Below, one piece after another: positions 21,507 through 31,536 of a stretch of 41,459 bases of DNA; within the stretch, counting starts at the first letter, position 1, and each line of letters opens with the position of its first letter. Both the position numbers and the translations under genes were made by a program. The stretch is from positions 1-41,459 of the forward strand of contig NZ_JNXT01000069.1 of NCBI RefSeq assembly GCF_000716675.1, read 5' to 3'. The notes under the pieces are model-generated. The model saw only the letters and a program-made list of their open reading frames with translations. It made no database searches and was not told the origin of the DNA. The stretch is from Streptomyces alboflavus (GTDB lineage: Bacteria > Actinomycetota > Actinomycetes > Streptomycetales > Streptomycetaceae).

Positions 21507-22495
21507 CGACCGCGTCCCTGACCCCGCCCGCGACCCGCACCGCCCGCCGCCCGCTTCTGCCCGGCGCCCACCGGACCGTCCTGCGCCTGCACCGGACCAC
21601 CCTGTGGACCGCCCTCGGGCTCGTCGTCCTCGCCACCGCCGTGACCGGCTATCTGCACCTGGCCGCCCAAGGACGCCCGGGACTCATCACGTTCCTCGGC
21701 GTCTCCAACGAGGACGACCTGCTGTTCACGTACATGGAGCGGGGCGCCGTCGCCCTGCTCCTCGTACCGCTGCTCGTCGCCGCCTTCACCGCGGGCCCGG
21801 TCGTCGCCCGTGAACTGGAGGCCGGGCTGCACCAGTTCGCCTGGACACAGGCCGACCCGCCCGCCCGCTGGCTCTCCGCGCGGCTCACCGTCGCCGCCGC
21901 CCTCGCCGTGGCCGCGGGCCTCGCGGTCCTGGGCGTGTTCTGGCTCGGCGGCTCCGGACTCGTGCACGCCCAGGGAAGCCTGAGCTGGTCCCACAGCACC
22001 GTCTACGCCGTGACCGGGCCCGTCGTCGTCGCGTACTGCCTGCTCGCGGTCGCCGTCGGCGCGCTCGCCGGGCTGCTGCTGCGCCGCACCCTGCTCGCCA
22101 TGTCCGCCGCGAGCGCCGTCACCGGCGGCGTCCTGTGGCTGCTGAGCAGCGTCCGCTGGGACCTCGTCCCGGCCCGCACCCTCACCGACTCAAGTGCCCG
22201 CGCCCGGGAGGCCTGGGTGCCCGGCGGCATCCCGGACGACGTGCGCATCGTGGACATGGGCGTCAGCAACGCCGCCGGAGACCGCTTCCAGCCGGGCCAG
22301 TGCCTGTCGTGGGCGGGGCCCGGGAAGAACGACTACTCCTGCCCCGCCGACACCCACGTCGTCCAGGCGTGGGTGGACTTCCGTCCCCGGTCGCACTTCT
22401 GGTACGTACAGCTCATCGAGTCCGGGATCGTTCTCGCGCTCGCGGCGGCGGCCGGATACGTTGCCTTCCGGGTACTGCGTCGCCGTACCCCCTGA
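21503..22495 (+). CDS. ABC transporter permease
   Basis: A 330-residue membrane protein with about six hydrophobic segments, near 36-55, 83-103, 131-152, 168-195, 200-215 and 305-324. A large extracytoplasmic loop (about 220-300) contains the only cysteines (CLSW and SCPAD), which could form a disulfide. It has no ATP-binding motif and is the membrane partner of the ATPase before it. The large loop before the last helix occurs in permeases linked to peptide-antibiotic resistance, but I cannot assign a substrate. The operon ends at the terminator at 22511-22546. Confidence 0.85.
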   Translation: MTTASLTPPATRTARRPLLPGAHRTVLRLHRTTLWTALGLVVLATAVTGYLHLAAQGRPGLITFLGVSNEDDLLFTYMERGAVALLLVPLLVAAFTAGPVVARELEAGLHQFAWTQADPPARWLSARLTVAAALAVAAGLAVLGVFWLGGSGLVHAQGSLSWSHSTVYAVTGPVVVAYCLLAVAVGALAGLLLRRTLLAMSAASAVTGGVLWLLSSVRWDLVPARTLTDSSARAREAWVPGGIPDDVRIVDMGVSNAAGDRFQPGQCLSWAGPGKNDYSCPADTHVVQAWVDFRPRSHFWYVQLIESGIVLALAAAAGYVAFRVLRRRTP

Positions 22496-22510
22496 GACGC
22501 CCGCCTGACA

Positions 22511-22546
22511 GACGCCTGGGAGCCGCCACGCCATCCCCCAGGCGTC
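22511..22546 (+). terminator. Terminator of the GntR-ABC operon
   Basis: Perfect 10-bp arms GACGCCTGGG and CCCAGGCGTC with a 16-base loop, starting 15 bp past the permease stop. Confidence 0.75.
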
Positions 22547-22712
22547 ATGTCGGCGTAACCACTGATTCAGACAGCCTTGCGACGCTCAGCCAATGCAGCC
22601 CCCCACCGTGCCCGAACCCGCGCAGGACGGAGCGCGCCCGAACGGCCGGGCCCGTCTCACGCCCGAGGCCTTCGGCGCGCCCGGAGCGGGCACCACGCGG
22701 AACAATGGGCGC

Positions 22713-24995
22713 ATGAGCGAGCCCACCGCGCAGTCCGACAACCAGCACGCCGACGACCGCGCCGACATCGGAGTGCGCCACGCGCAGCCGTCCGTCGGCT
22801 CCCTCGCCGCCCACCGGCCGCACACCATCGCGGCCACGGTCTCCGACCTGGACCCCGACATCGACGCCGACCTCGACGGGTACGACGAGGACGCCCAGGC
22901 CGGGTACGGCGGCGCGGAGCTGCCGCAGGGCCGCTTCCTGGACCGGGAGCGCAGCTGGCTCGCCTTCAACGAACGCGTCCTCGAACTCGCCGAGGACCCG
23001 AACACCCCACTCCTGGAACGGGCGAACTTCCTCGCGATCTTCGCCTCGAACCTGGACGAGTTCTTCATGGTCCGGGTGGCCGGCCTGAAGCGGCGCATCG
23101 CGACCGGCGTCGCCACCCGTTCGGCCTCGGGCCTGCAGCCCCGCGAGGTCCTTGAGCTGATCTGGTCCCGCTCCCGCGAGCTCATGGCCCGGCACGCCGC
23201 CTGCTACCAGGAAGAGGTCGCCCCGGCGCTCGCCGACGAGGGCATCCACGTGGTGCGCTGGAACGAGCTCACCGACAAGGAGCAGTCCCGGCTCTACACC
23301 CTCTTCATGCACCGGATCTTCCCGGTCCTCACTCCCCTGGCCGTGGACCCCGCGCACCCCTTCCCGTACATCTCGGGTCTCTCCCTGAACCTCGCCGTGG
23401 TGATCGAGAACCCGGTCACGGGCCACGAGCACTTCGCGCGCGTCAAGGTCCCGCCGCTCCTGTCCCGCTTCCTGGAGGCCTCTCCGCAGCGCTACGTCCC
23501 CATCGAGGACGTCATCGCCGCGCCCAAGCACCTCCAGGAACTGTTCCCGGGCATGAACATCAAGCAGCACCACATGTTCCGCCTCACCAGGAACGAGGAC
23601 CTGGAGGTCGAGGAGGACGACGCCGAGAACCTCCTCAAGGCCCTGGAGAAGGAACTGATGCGGCGCCGCTTCGGGCCGCCGGTGCGCCTGGAGGTCGAGG
23701 AGTCCATCGACCGCAAGGTGCTCGACCTGCTGATGCGGGAGCTGAAGATCGGCGAGTCCGAGGTGCACCCGCTGCCGGGCCCCCTCGACCTCACAGGACT
23801 GTTCTCCATCGCGGGCCTGGACCGGCCCGAGCTGAAGTACCCGAAGTTCGTCGCGGGCACCCACCGCGACCTCGCCGAGGTCGAGTCGGCGCAGGCGCCC
23901 GACATCTTCGCGGCCCTGCGCGGCGACCACGACGTGCTCCTGCACCACCCGTACGACTCGTTCTCCACGTCCGTGCAGGCCTTCCTGGAACAGGCCGCCG
24001 CCGACGACAACGTCCTCGCCATCAAGCAGACGCTGTACCGCACCTCGGGCGACTCCCCGATAGTGGACGCGCTCATCGACGCCGCCGAGTCCGGCAAGCA
24101 GGTCCTCGTCCTGGTCGAGCTGAAGGCCCGCTTCGACGAGCAGGCCAACATCAAGTGGGCCCGCAAGCTGGAGGAGGCCGGCTGCCACGTCGTGTACGGC
24201 CTGGTCGGCCTGAAGACCCACTGCAAGCTGTCGCTCGTGGTCCGGCAGGAGGGTGACAACCTTGTCCGGTACTCCCACGTGGGCACCGGCAACTACCACC
24301 CCAAGACCGCCCGCCTCTACGAGGACCTGGGGCTGCTCACCGCCAACCAGGAAGTCGGCGCCGACCTCTCCGACCTCTTCAACCGGCTCTCGGGCTACTC
24401 ACGCCGCGAGACCTACCGGCGGCTGCTCGTCGCCCCCAAGTCCCTGCGCGACGGCCTGATCACCCGCGTCAACCGGGAGATCCAGCACCACCGCGCGGGC
24501 CGCCCCGCCTACGTCCGCATCAAGGTCAACTCGATCGTGGACGAGGCCGTCATCGACGCGCTGTACCGCGCCTCGCAGGCCGGGGTGACGGTGGACGTGT
24601 GGGTGCGGGGGATCTGCGCGGTACGGCCCGGGGTCGCGGGCCTGTCCGAGAACATACGCGTGCGCTCCGTGCTCGGCCGCTTCCTGGAGCACTCCCGGAT
24701 CTTCGCCTTCGGCAACGGGGGCGAGCCGGAGGTGTGGATCGGCAGCGCCGACATGATGCACCGCAACCTCGACCGCCGTATCGAGGCGCTGGTCAGGGTG
24801 ATGGCCCCGGCGCACCGGGCGACCCTGAACCGGCTCCTGGAGACCGGCATGTCGGACACCACGGCCTCGTGGCACCTGGGGGCGGACGGCAACTGGACGC
24901 GGCATGCCACGGACCCGGACGGCCAGCCCCTGCGGAACGTACAGGAGATGCTCATAGACGCCCGGAGGCGCCGGCGTGGCACAGCAACACCATGA
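22713..24995 (+). CDS. ppk: Polyphosphate kinase Ppk1
   Basis: A 760-residue Ppk1 that reversibly moves the gamma-phosphate of ATP onto polyphosphate. After a disordered acidic N-terminus (about 1-70) the core begins [18 protein letters not shown]. The phospho-histidine is H503 in [10 protein letters not shown] and the second catalytic histidine H522 in [11 protein letters not shown], 19 residues apart as in E. coli H435 and H454. The C-terminal part has [21 protein letters not shown] 22713 (MSEPT) was preferred because an AACAAT hexamer lies six bases upstream and the extra 40 residues from ATG 22593 are low complexity; the longer form cannot be excluded. The CHAD gene overlaps its end by 20 bp. 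I see no standard PHO box upstream. Confidence 0.95.
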   Translation: MSEPTAQSDNQHADDRADIGVRHAQPSVGSLAAHRPHTIAATVSDLDPDIDADLDGYDEDAQAGYGGAELPQGRFLDRERSWLAFNERVLELAEDPNTPLLERANFLAIFASNLDEFFMVRVAGLKRRIATGVATRSASGLQPREVLELIWSRSRELMARHAACYQEEVAPALADEGIHVVRWNELTDKEQSRLYTLFMHRIFPVLTPLAVDPAHPFPYISGLSLNLAVVIENPVTGHEHFARVKVPPLLSRFLEASPQRYVPIEDVIAAPKHLQELFPGMNIKQHHMFRLTRNEDLEVEEDDAENLLKALEKELMRRRFGPPVRLEVEESIDRKVLDLLMRELKIGESEVHPLPGPLDLTGLFSIAGLDRPELKYPKFVAGTHRDLAEVESAQAPDIFAALRGDHDVLLHHPYDSFSTSVQAFLEQAAADDNVLAIKQTLYRTSGDSPIVDALIDAAESGKQVLVLVELKARFDEQANIKWARKLEEAGCHVVYGLVGLKTHCKLSLVVRQEGDNLVRYSHVGTGNYHPKTARLYEDLGLLTANQEVGADLSDLFNRLSGYSRRETYRRLLVAPKSLRDGLITRVNREIQHHRAGRPAYVRIKVNSIVDEAVIDALYRASQAGVTVDVWVRGICAVRPGVAGLSENIRVRSVLGRFLEHSRIFAFGNGGEPEVWIGSADMMHRNLDRRIEALVRVMAPAHRATLNRLLETGMSDTTASWHLGADGNWTRHATDPDGQPLRNVQEMLIDARRRRRGTATP

Positions 24996-26331
24996 GATGA
25001 CGGCGGGCGAGACGCTGTCGGTCTACCTGCAGGACCAGGCGACCGACTTCCTCCGCTCCCTGCGGCTGCACCGCGAGTCCTCGACGGACGCGGCCGGCGC
25101 CGAGGAGTCCCTGGAGGCGGCGCGGGCCCTGCGGCGCGCCTCCCGCAGGGTCGGCGCCACGCTGCACACCTTCCGGCCCCTCCTGGACCCGGAGTGGACG
25201 GAGTCGCTGCGGCCGGAGCTTGCCTGGCTCTCCGGCACGCTGGCCCGCGAGCACGCGTACGCCGCGCGGCTCGAGCGGTTGTTGGGCGCCCTGCACCGCC
25301 TGTCGACGCCACCGCCACCGACCCCCGCGCCCCTGCCGAGCCCGGCGGCCCCGCCGCTGCGCGGCGGCTTTCCCCCACCCACCCACCCTTCACAGCTCAC
25401 GGAACAGCAGGGTGGGGGGCTCGTGGGTGGCGGGGGTGGCGCCGTCGGCGCGGGTGCTGCGGGTTCTGCGGGTGCTGCGGGTGCCGCGGGTGCTGCGGGC
25501 GGCGGCCCAAGGAGCACGGCGCCCGCCGCTCCTGCTGCCGCCGGTGCCGTGGGCAGGCGCTCCGCGGGGCGATGGGGGTCGCCGCGCTCGGGCGAAGCCG
25601 AGAACGGCGGAGGGTGGGCGGGGCCCCAGGCCGACGGTGCCGACACGTCCAGGTCCCGCCAGTCCGGCCTCCCCGCGCAAGCCCCCGGCTCGGGCCCCGC
25701 CAAGAAACCCACAGGCCCCCTCGCCATAGGCGCCGCCAAGGCCGCGGCCCTCCTGGAGCGCCAGCTCACCCTGGCCCGCACCCGGGCCCACTCCGCCGCG
25801 CTCCAGGCCTTCGGCTCCTCCCGCTTCCACGCGGTGGCGGACAACGTGGCCGTCCTCGCCAGCGAGGTCCCCCTGCGCGCCGCCCCGGACGCCGACCTCA
25901 AACCCCTGGCCGCGACGGCCGAACAGCACCTGGCGGAGGCGGTCGCCGACCTCCCCCTGCTCAGGGCGGGCCACCCGTACAACGCGGAGGCCCTGGTCCA
26001 CGGCCTCGCCGCGGAGACCGCGCCGGAGGCCCAGGACGCCCCCTGGCTGCAGGTCCGCTCCCTGCTGCGCCTGCACCGCTACGCCCAGGAGGTCCTCCTC
26101 GGCGGGGCCCCCGTCGACCCCCGCATCCTCCAGGCGGGCCAGGCCCTCGACCTGCACCGCGAGGCCTCGGACGCGGCGGCGGCCGCCGCGTCGGCGGCCC
26201 GCACCCCCCGCATCGCCCCGGCCACCGCGTACGCCCTCGGCGTGCTGCACGCCGACCAGCGCCACGAGGTGGAGGCGGCGAGGTTCGCCTTCCAGCAGGC
26301 CTGGCTCCGTGAGGCGGTCACGGCGCCATGA
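24976..26331 (+). CDS. CHAD-domain protein with central low-complexity insert
   Basis: A 451-residue protein with a CHAD domain, an alpha-helical fold rich in conserved histidines and basic residues that binds inorganic polyphosphate. Helical parts cover about 1-107 (with [21 protein letters not shown], i.e. [18 protein letters not shown]) and 235-451 ([20 protein letters not shown]). Between them residues 108-235 are Pro/Gly/Ala/Ser-rich with repeats such as AGAAGAAGAAGG and contain an in-frame copy of an intergenic-type repeat (25351-25387). CHAD proteins are normally near 300 residues, about this length without the insert. GTG 24976 lies inside ppk, and the stop overlaps the Nudix gene start. 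The position after ppk supports a polyphosphate role. Confidence 0.88.
   Translation: MAQQHHEMTAGETLSVYLQDQATDFLRSLRLHRESSTDAAGAEESLEAARALRRASRRVGATLHTFRPLLDPEWTESLRPELAWLSGTLAREHAYAARLERLLGALHRLSTPPPPTPAPLPSPAAPPLRGGFPPPTHPSQLTEQQGGGLVGGGGGAVGAGAAGSAGAAGAAGAAGGGPRSTAPAAPAAAGAVGRRSAGRWGSPRSGEAENGGGWAGPQADGADTSRSRQSGLPAQAPGSGPAKKPTGPLAIGAAKAAALLERQLTLARTRAHSAALQAFGSSRFHAVADNVAVLASEVPLRAAPDADLKPLAATAEQHLAEAVADLPLLRAGHPYNAEALVHGLAAETAPEAQDAPWLQVRSLLRLHRYAQEVLLGGAPVDPRILQAGQALDLHREASDAAAAAASAARTPRIAPATAYALGVLHADQRHEVEAARFAFQQAWLREAVTAP
25351..25387 (-). repeat. Hairpin repeat inside the CHAD gene
   Basis: CCGCCGC-TGC-GCGGCGG followed by CTTTCCCCCACCC. It matches the inverted intergenic copy at 35296-35332 at 34 of 37 positions. 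In the CHAD frame it encodes [13 protein letters not shown]. Confidence 0.8.
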
Positions 26332-26756
26332 CGGGGCCGCCGGACCTGATCCGCGCGGCGGGCTGCGTGCTGTGGCGCCGCGCGGCGGTACCGGGCGGCC
26401 TGGAGATCTGCGTGGTGCACCGGCCGAAGTACGACGACTGGTCGCACCCCAAGGGCAAGCTGAAGCCGGGCGAGTCCCCGCTGGCGGGCGCCGTGCGCGA
26501 GGTGGGGGAGGAAACCGGCCACGGCTGCGTCCCGGGCCCGCCCCTGCCCACGGTCCACTACCGCACCGGCGGCCGCCCCAAGGTGGTCCACTACTGGGCC
26601 GCCGAGGCCACCGACGGCCACTTCACCCCCAACCGCGAGGTCGACCGCCTCCGCTGGCTCCCCCCTGCCGAGGCCCGCGACCGCCTCACCCAGATACACG
26701 ACCGCGAGCTCCTGGACGCCCTGCTCACCACGCTGCACCCGGTGGACGAGTCCTGA
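26328..26756 (+). CDS. Nudix hydrolase (MutT-like)
   Basis: A 142-residue Nudix enzyme. The Nudix box is complete: G43, E49, then REVGEETGH (57-65), giving the G-x5-E-x7-REUxEExGU pattern that binds magnesium. The flanking KYDDWSHPKGKLKPGE is typical of actinobacterial MutT1-type proteins, but the phosphatase domain often fused to those is absent. Likely substrates are oxidised nucleoside triphosphates or diadenosine polyphosphates; the setting after ppk and a CHAD gene makes dinucleoside polyphosphates or polyphosphate-related metabolites attractive, which is inference. It overlaps the CHAD gene by four bases. Confidence 0.9.
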   Translation: MTGPPDLIRAAGCVLWRRAAVPGGLEICVVHRPKYDDWSHPKGKLKPGESPLAGAVREVGEETGHGCVPGPPLPTVHYRTGGRPKVVHYWAAEATDGHFTPNREVDRLRWLPPAEARDRLTQIHDRELLDALLTTLHPVDES

Positions 26757-26919
26757 CCGAGGTGTGGGCACCGGGCGGGCGCCGGAGACTGCGGGTGCCC
26801 GGTCGGACGCGTGCGGTCACGCCGTGCTGGTCGGCGGCATCCCGCCCACGGGGTGCCGCCGCCTCGCCGTGCCCACGGCGACGTAATACGACCGTGACCT
26901 AACCACAACGTCCGCGTAG

Positions 26920-26963
26920 GTTCACCGCGCGTTCATTTACGGCCATCGGTCACTTCACCTGAT
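26920..26963 (+). promoter_or_regulatory. PHO box of pstS
   Basis: Two adjacent 11-bp direct-repeat units, GTTCACCGCGC and GTTCATTTACG, then a degenerate unit (26942-26952) and CTTCACCTGAT, all in 11-bp register. This is the PhoP-binding layout known from Streptomyces pst promoters, where PhoP activates under phosphate limitation. Confidence 0.85.
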
Positions 26964-26968
26964 CTGCC

Positions 26969-26974
26969 TAATTT
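26969..26974 (+). promoter_or_regulatory. Candidate -10 of pstS
   Basis: TAATTT lies five bases after the PHO box, where the box takes the place of a -35 element. Confidence 0.5.
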
Positions 26975-27107
26975 CGGCCCTACGTGATGCGTGGCGCGAT
27001 CGCACAGACCGCCCGGGCAGCCCGTGCCAGAACCCACGGCCACCTACGGCCACTCGTACAGACCTCGCACGCCGCCGCCCGGCGGCTCCCGGAAGGAACT
27101 CCCGACA

Positions 27108-28229
27108 GTGAAGCTTCAGCGCATGAACCGGCGGGCCCTCACCCTCGGTGCTCTCGCCGTCTCCGGCGCCCTGGCCCTCACGGCGTGCGGCTCGGACGAC
27201 GACGGCAGCAGCAACGGCGGCAAGAAGACCAACGCCAACAGCAACATCGATTGCGACGGCGCCAAGGGCCAGCTCATGGCCTCCGGCTCGTCCGCGCAGA
27301 AGGGCGCGATCGACGCCTGGGTCAAGCAGTACCGCGCGGCCTGCAAGGACGTGCAGCTGCAGTACAAGCCGGACGGCTCCGGCGCCGGCATCACCTCCTT
27401 CCTCCAGGGCCAGACCGCCTTCGCGGGCTCCGACTCGGCCCTGAAGCCCGAGGAGATCGCCGAGTCCAAGAAGGTCTGCAAGGGCAGCCAGGCCATCGAC
27501 CTGCCGATGGTCGGCGGCCCGATCGCGGTCGCCTTCAACGTCCCGGGCGTCGACAGCCTCACCCTGGACGCGAAGACCATCGCCGACATCTTCAACGACA
27601 AGATCAAGACCTGGGACGACAAGGCGATCGAGAAGCTCAACCCCGACGCCAAGCTCCCCGGCACCAAGATCCAGGCCTTCCACCGCTCCGACGAGTCCGG
27701 CACCACGGACAACTTCACCAAGTACCTGAAGGGCGCCGCGCCCTCCGCGTGGCCGCACGAGCCCGCGAAGGTCTGGGCGGCCAAGGGCGGCCAGTCCGCG
27801 AGCGGTTCCTCCGGCGTCGCCCAGCAGGTGAAGCAGACCGAGGGCGCCATCTCCTACATGGAGCTGTCGTACGCCACCGAGGGCATCAAGACCGTCGACA
27901 TCAAGACGGACGCCAAGGAGCCGGTCAAGGCCACCGTCGACAACGCTTCCAAGGCCATCTCCGAGGCCAAGGTCGTCGGCAAGGGCAAGGACCTCGCCAT
28001 GGAGCTGAACTACAAGCCCACGGCCGAGGGCGCGTACCCGATCATCCTCGTCACGTACGAGATCGTCTGCGAGAAGAACAACAAGAAGGACACCCTCGAG
28101 ACCACGAAGTCCTTCCTGAACTACATCGCCAGCGAGGACGGCCAGTCCGTCCTGAAGGACGAGGCGTACGCCCCGATGCCGACCGAGATCATCACCAAGG
28201 TCCGAGAGACCGTCAAGGGCCTGAGCTGA
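27108..28229 (+). CDS. pstS: Phosphate-binding lipoprotein PstS
   Basis: A 373-residue high-affinity phosphate-binding protein. The lipoprotein signal peptide has the basic start MKLQRMNRR and lipobox LTAC with C27 as the lipidated residue. The mature protein carries PstS motifs: GSSAQKGAIDAW, YKPDGSGAG and SDSALKP in lobe one, HRSDESGTTDNFTKYL (phosphate-contacting RSDESGTT) and SSGVAQQVKQTEGAISYME (EGAISYME) later. GTG 27108 follows GGAAGGA. The gene is first of the pst operon and has a PHO box upstream. A strong stem-loop follows it, which would leave pstS more abundant than pstCAB. Confidence 0.97.
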   Translation: MKLQRMNRRALTLGALAVSGALALTACGSDDDGSSNGGKKTNANSNIDCDGAKGQLMASGSSAQKGAIDAWVKQYRAACKDVQLQYKPDGSGAGITSFLQGQTAFAGSDSALKPEEIAESKKVCKGSQAIDLPMVGGPIAVAFNVPGVDSLTLDAKTIADIFNDKIKTWDDKAIEKLNPDAKLPGTKIQAFHRSDESGTTDNFTKYLKGAAPSAWPHEPAKVWAAKGGQSASGSSGVAQQVKQTEGAISYMELSYATEGIKTVDIKTDAKEPVKATVDNASKAISEAKVVGKGKDLAMELNYKPTAEGAYPIILVTYEIVCEKNNKKDTLETTKSFLNYIASEDGQSVLKDEAYAPMPTEIITKVRETVKGLS

Positions 28230-28235
28230 ACCTGA

Positions 28236-28264
28236 GCGCGGCCCGCCTCCCCGGCGGGCCGCGC
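28236..28264 (+). terminator. Intra-operon stem-loop between pstS and pstC
   Basis: Perfect 12-bp arms GCGCGGCCCGCC and GGCGGGCCGCGC around a five-base loop, six bases past the pstS stop. It probably stops part of the transcripts or protects the pstS message end. Confidence 0.75.
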
Positions 28265-28334
28265 CGTCCGGTGCACCGCCGCCAGGAGCCACCCGCGCCG
28301 ACCGCGCGGCCGGCTCCGCAGACCGGAGAACCCC

Positions 28335-29360
28335 ATGGACATACCTACCGACACCCCTCCCCCGCCCTCGCACGTCGAGGACGCCAAGCCGACGACCACC
28401 GAGCAGAAGCGCGCCGCGCGCGGCGCCACCCGACCCGGTGACCGGATCTTCCTCGCGCTCTCCCGGGGCTCCGGCATCACGCTGCTGCTGATCATGGCCG
28501 CCGTCGCGGCCTTCCTCGCCTACCGCGCGTCGATCGCGCTCGCGGACAACGAGGGCAGCTTCCTCACCACCTTCGAGTGGGACCCCGCGGGCGCCCTGCA
28601 CGACGGCAAGCCCTACTTCGGCATCGCCGTCCTGGTCTTCGGCACCATCGTGAGCTCGATCATCGCGCTCGTGATCGCCGTACCCGTGGCCATCGGCATC
28701 GCGCTGTTCATCTCGCACTACGCGCCGCGCAGGCTCGCCGCCCCCATCGCCTTCGTGATCGACCTCCTGGCCGCCGTGCCCTCGATCGTGTACGGCCTGT
28801 GGGGCGCCCTCGTGGTCGCCCCGAACCTCACCGGGCTCTACAGCTGGCTCGACGACTACTTCGGCTGGACCGGCATCTTCGAGTACCAGGGCGGCGCCCC
28901 GCGCTCCCTCATGACCGTCGGCATCCTGCTCGCGATCATGATCCTGCCGATCATCACCAACGTGAGCCGCGAGGTCTTCCTCCAGGTCCCGAAGATGCAC
29001 GAGGAGGCCGCGCTGGCCCTCGGCGCCACGCGCTGGGAGGTCATCCGCATGTCGGTGCTCCCCTTCGGCCGCTCCGGCATCATCTCCGCCTCGATGCTGG
29101 GCCTCGGCCGCGCGCTCGGCGAGACGATCGCCGTGGCCACCGTGCTCTCCCCGACCTTCGTGATCCAGGCCTCCGTGCTCGACTACGGCGGCGGCACGTT
29201 CGCGCAGAACATCGCCAGCAAGTTCAGTGAGGCCAGCGAGTACGGCCGGGACGCCCTCATCGCCTCCGGTCTCGTCCTCTTCGTCATCACTCTCCTTGTC
29301 AACGGCGCGGCCCGGCTCATCATCGCCCGCCGCAAGGAGTACTCGGGGGCCAACGCATGA
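28335..29360 (+). CDS. pstC: Phosphate ABC transporter permease PstC
   Basis: A 341-residue permease. A polar N-terminus (1-42) is followed by six transmembrane segments, the first near 47-67. The cytoplasmic EAA loop reads [21 protein letters not shown] ([15 protein letters not shown]) near residues 217-237, the contact site for PstB. The segment [13 protein letters not shown] is typical of PstC. The gene stop overlaps the pstA start (ATGA), so PstC and PstA are made in step. Confidence 0.96.
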   Translation: MDIPTDTPPPPSHVEDAKPTTTEQKRAARGATRPGDRIFLALSRGSGITLLLIMAAVAAFLAYRASIALADNEGSFLTTFEWDPAGALHDGKPYFGIAVLVFGTIVSSIIALVIAVPVAIGIALFISHYAPRRLAAPIAFVIDLLAAVPSIVYGLWGALVVAPNLTGLYSWLDDYFGWTGIFEYQGGAPRSLMTVGILLAIMILPIITNVSREVFLQVPKMHEEAALALGATRWEVIRMSVLPFGRSGIISASMLGLGRALGETIAVATVLSPTFVIQASVLDYGGGTFAQNIASKFSEASEYGRDALIASGLVLFVITLLVNGAARLIIARRKEYSGANA

Positions 29361-30436
29361 GCACCACGACCGTCAAGCCCACCGGTACCCCCGGCGGCAA
29401 GCCCGCCCCGTCCGAGCTGCAGCGGGCGCGCCTGCCCCGCTGGGCGCCCTACGTCATCGCCGTCGGCTCCCTCGCCGTGGGCAGCGGCATCGGCCTCGCG
29501 GCCGACCTCAGCTCCCGCCTCCAGTGGGGCCTCATCTCGGCGATCCTGTTCGTCGGCGTCTCGTACTTCCTCGCGGCGTCCGTCGAAGGCACCCGGCAGG
29601 CCAAGGACCGCCTGGCCACCTCGCTGGTGTGGGTCATGTTCCTGCTGGCCGTCGTGCCGCTGGCCTCGCTCATCTTCGAGACCGTCCAGCGCGGCACGAA
29701 GGTCTTCGACGGGTACTTCCTGAGCCACTCGATGGGCGTCGTCGCCGACGACGAGCCCGGCGGCGGCATCTATCACGCGATCATCGGCACCCTGGAGCAG
29801 GTCGGCCTCGCCTGCCTGATCGCCGTGCCGATCGGCCTGCTCACCGCGATCTACCTCGTCGAGTACGGACGGGGCAAGCTCGCCAAGGCCGTCACCTTCT
29901 TCGTCGACGTGATGACGGGCATCCCGTCCATCGTCGCCGGTCTGTTCGTCCTCAGCTTCTGGATCCTGATCCTGGGCTTCGACTTCTCCGGCTGGGCCGG
30001 CGCCATGGCGCTGTCGATCCTGATGATGCCGGTGGTCGTCCGCTCCACCGAGGAGATGCTGAAGCTCGTCCCGAACGAGCTGCGCGAGGCATCGCTCGCC
30101 CTCGGCGTACCGAAGTGGCGCACCATCCTGAAGGTGGTCCTGCCCACCGCGATCGGCGGCATCACGACCGGCGTCATGCTGGCCGTCGCCCGCATCGCGG
30201 GCGAGACCGCGCCCGTCCTGCTCCTGGTCTGGACGAACCCGTTCATCAACACGGACCCGTTCAACGGACCGCAGGGCTCGCTGCCGCTGTACATCTACCA
30301 GCAGTACGCGTCCGGCACGAACGCCGGTTACGACCGTGCCTGGGCAGCGGCGCTCGCCCTGATCGCCTTCATCATGATCCTCAACCTCGTGGCCCGCGGC
30401 ATCGCCCGCTGGAAGGCCCCGAAGACCGGTCGCTGA
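29357..30436 (+). CDS. pstA: Phosphate ABC transporter permease PstA
   Basis: A 359-residue permease, PstC's partner. After a short polar start there are two closely spaced hydrophobic segments (about 31-52 and 56-73), a third near 90-110, then the conserved core with the EAA loop [22 protein letters not shown] ([16 protein letters not shown]) near residues 240-260 and [13 protein letters not shown]. The N-terminal region is longer than in E. coli PstA, as in other actinobacteria. It overlaps pstC by four bases; pstB follows after 74 bases. Confidence 0.96.
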   Translation: MSTTTVKPTGTPGGKPAPSELQRARLPRWAPYVIAVGSLAVGSGIGLAADLSSRLQWGLISAILFVGVSYFLAASVEGTRQAKDRLATSLVWVMFLLAVVPLASLIFETVQRGTKVFDGYFLSHSMGVVADDEPGGGIYHAIIGTLEQVGLACLIAVPIGLLTAIYLVEYGRGKLAKAVTFFVDVMTGIPSIVAGLFVLSFWILILGFDFSGWAGAMALSILMMPVVVRSTEEMLKLVPNELREASLALGVPKWRTILKVVLPTAIGGITTGVMLAVARIAGETAPVLLLVWTNPFINTDPFNGPQGSLPLYIYQQYASGTNAGYDRAWAAALALIAFIMILNLVARGIARWKAPKTGR

Positions 30437-30510
30437 GGCGACCCATCGGCTCCGCCGAGTGGGGCCGTCCAGCGACCGACAGCAGACTTTCGAAAGAAGC
30501 AGTGATCTCC

Positions 30511-31287
30511 ATGGCCAAGCGAATCGACGTATCGGGCCTCAACGCCTACTACGGTTCCCACAAGGCGATCGAAGACATCTCCATGACCGTGGAGCCGCGC
30601 TCCGTGACGGCCTTCATCGGCCCGTCCGGCTGCGGCAAGTCCACGTTCCTGCGCACCCTGAACCGCATGCACGAGGTCACCCCCGGCGGCCGCGTCGACG
30701 GCAAGGTGCTCCTCGACGGCGACGACCTGTACGGCTCCGGCGTGGACCCGGTGAACGTGCGCCGCACCATCGGCATGGTCTTCCAGCGCCCCAACCCCTT
30801 CCCGACCATGTCGATCTACGACAACGTCGCGGCGGGCCTGAAGCTCAACGGCTCGTACAAGAAGAGCGAGCTGAACGACGTCGTCGAGAAGTCCCTCAAG
30901 GGCGCCAACCTCTGGAACGAGGTCAAGGACCGTCTGAACAAGCCCGGCTCCGGCCTCTCCGGCGGCCAGCAGCAGCGTCTGTGCATCGCCCGCGCCATCG
31001 CCGTGGAGCCGCAGGTGCTCCTGATGGACGAGCCGTGCTCGGCGCTCGACCCGATCTCCACCCTCGCCATCGAGGACCTGATCGGCGAGCTGAAGGAGCG
31101 CTTCACGATCGTCATCGTGACGCACAACATGCAGCAGGCGGCGCGCGTCTCGGACCGCACGGCCTTCTTCAACCTCGCGGCGGTCGGCCAGCCCGGCAAG
31201 CTCATCGAGATCGACGAGACGGAGCGCATCTTCTCCAACCCGTCGGTCCAGGCCACCGAGGACTACATCTCCGGCCGCTTCGGCTAG
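30511..31287 (+). CDS. pstB: Phosphate ABC transporter ATPase PstB
   Basis: A 258-residue ATPase that powers PstCA. Walker A is GPSGCGKST (37-45), signature LSGGQQQR (149-156), Walker [13 protein letters not shown] (170-181) and switch histidine in VTHNMQQA. The segment [11 protein letters not shown] contains the Q loop typical of PstB. Length is standard for the family. ATG 30511 was chosen over GTG 30502 because it leaves a better distance from the AAGAAG ribosome site and matches the usual PstB start. A terminator follows. Confidence 0.97.
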   Translation: MAKRIDVSGLNAYYGSHKAIEDISMTVEPRSVTAFIGPSGCGKSTFLRTLNRMHEVTPGGRVDGKVLLDGDDLYGSGVDPVNVRRTIGMVFQRPNPFPTMSIYDNVAAGLKLNGSYKKSELNDVVEKSLKGANLWNEVKDRLNKPGSGLSGGQQQRLCIARAIAVEPQVLLMDEPCSALDPISTLAIEDLIGELKERFTIVIVTHNMQQAARVSDRTAFFNLAAVGQPGKLIEIDETERIFSNPSVQATEDYISGRFG

Positions 31288-31350
31288 ACCTCACCGGCCG
31301 GACAGAACTCCCCGCGGTGCTGCATGGCGGTGCCACCGCAGGGACGAAAA

Positions 31351-31383
31351 GGGCCCGCCCCCTGGCTCCCGGGGGGCGGGCCC
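31351..31383 (+). terminator. Terminator of the pst operon
   Basis: GGGCCCGCCCCC pairs with GGGGGCGGGCCC across a nine-base loop, 63 bp past the pstB stop and preceded by an A-run (GACGAAAA). Confidence 0.8.
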
Positions 31384-31536
31384 GTATCACTTTCCCGTCC
31401 GGCCCCAGCCGCCCTTTCCACCTCTCCCGTCTTCGGCGTCACCACAACTATCCGCGCCCCCCGTTGGTCAACTTCGGCATCAGGACCTGGCCGGAATCCG
31501 TTCCCGGCCCGGCACACACCCTGGGGGGACCCTCTC

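Larger units (their letters stand above)
26757..27107 (+). other. pstS upstream region
   Basis: 351 bases without a gene. It contains the PHO box, the -10 element and a long pstS leader of about 130 bases ending with the GGAAGGA ribosome site. An in-frame extension of pstS back to 26991 lacks a ribosome site and a signal peptide and is not credible. Confidence 0.65.

Noticed and set aside
22593..22712. Longer ppk starting at ATG 22593
   Set aside because: The extra 40 residues are low complexity without a ribosome site. Not excluded, but ATG 22713 with AACAAT upstream seemed better.
22547..22712. PHO box upstream of ppk
   Set aside because: The bases GTAACCACTGATTCAGAC do not give two GTTCACC-type units in 11-bp register.
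26955..29000. A 681-codon minus-strand frame across pstS and pstC
   Set aside because: Antisense shadow of two well-supported genes with a PHO box in the correct orientation.
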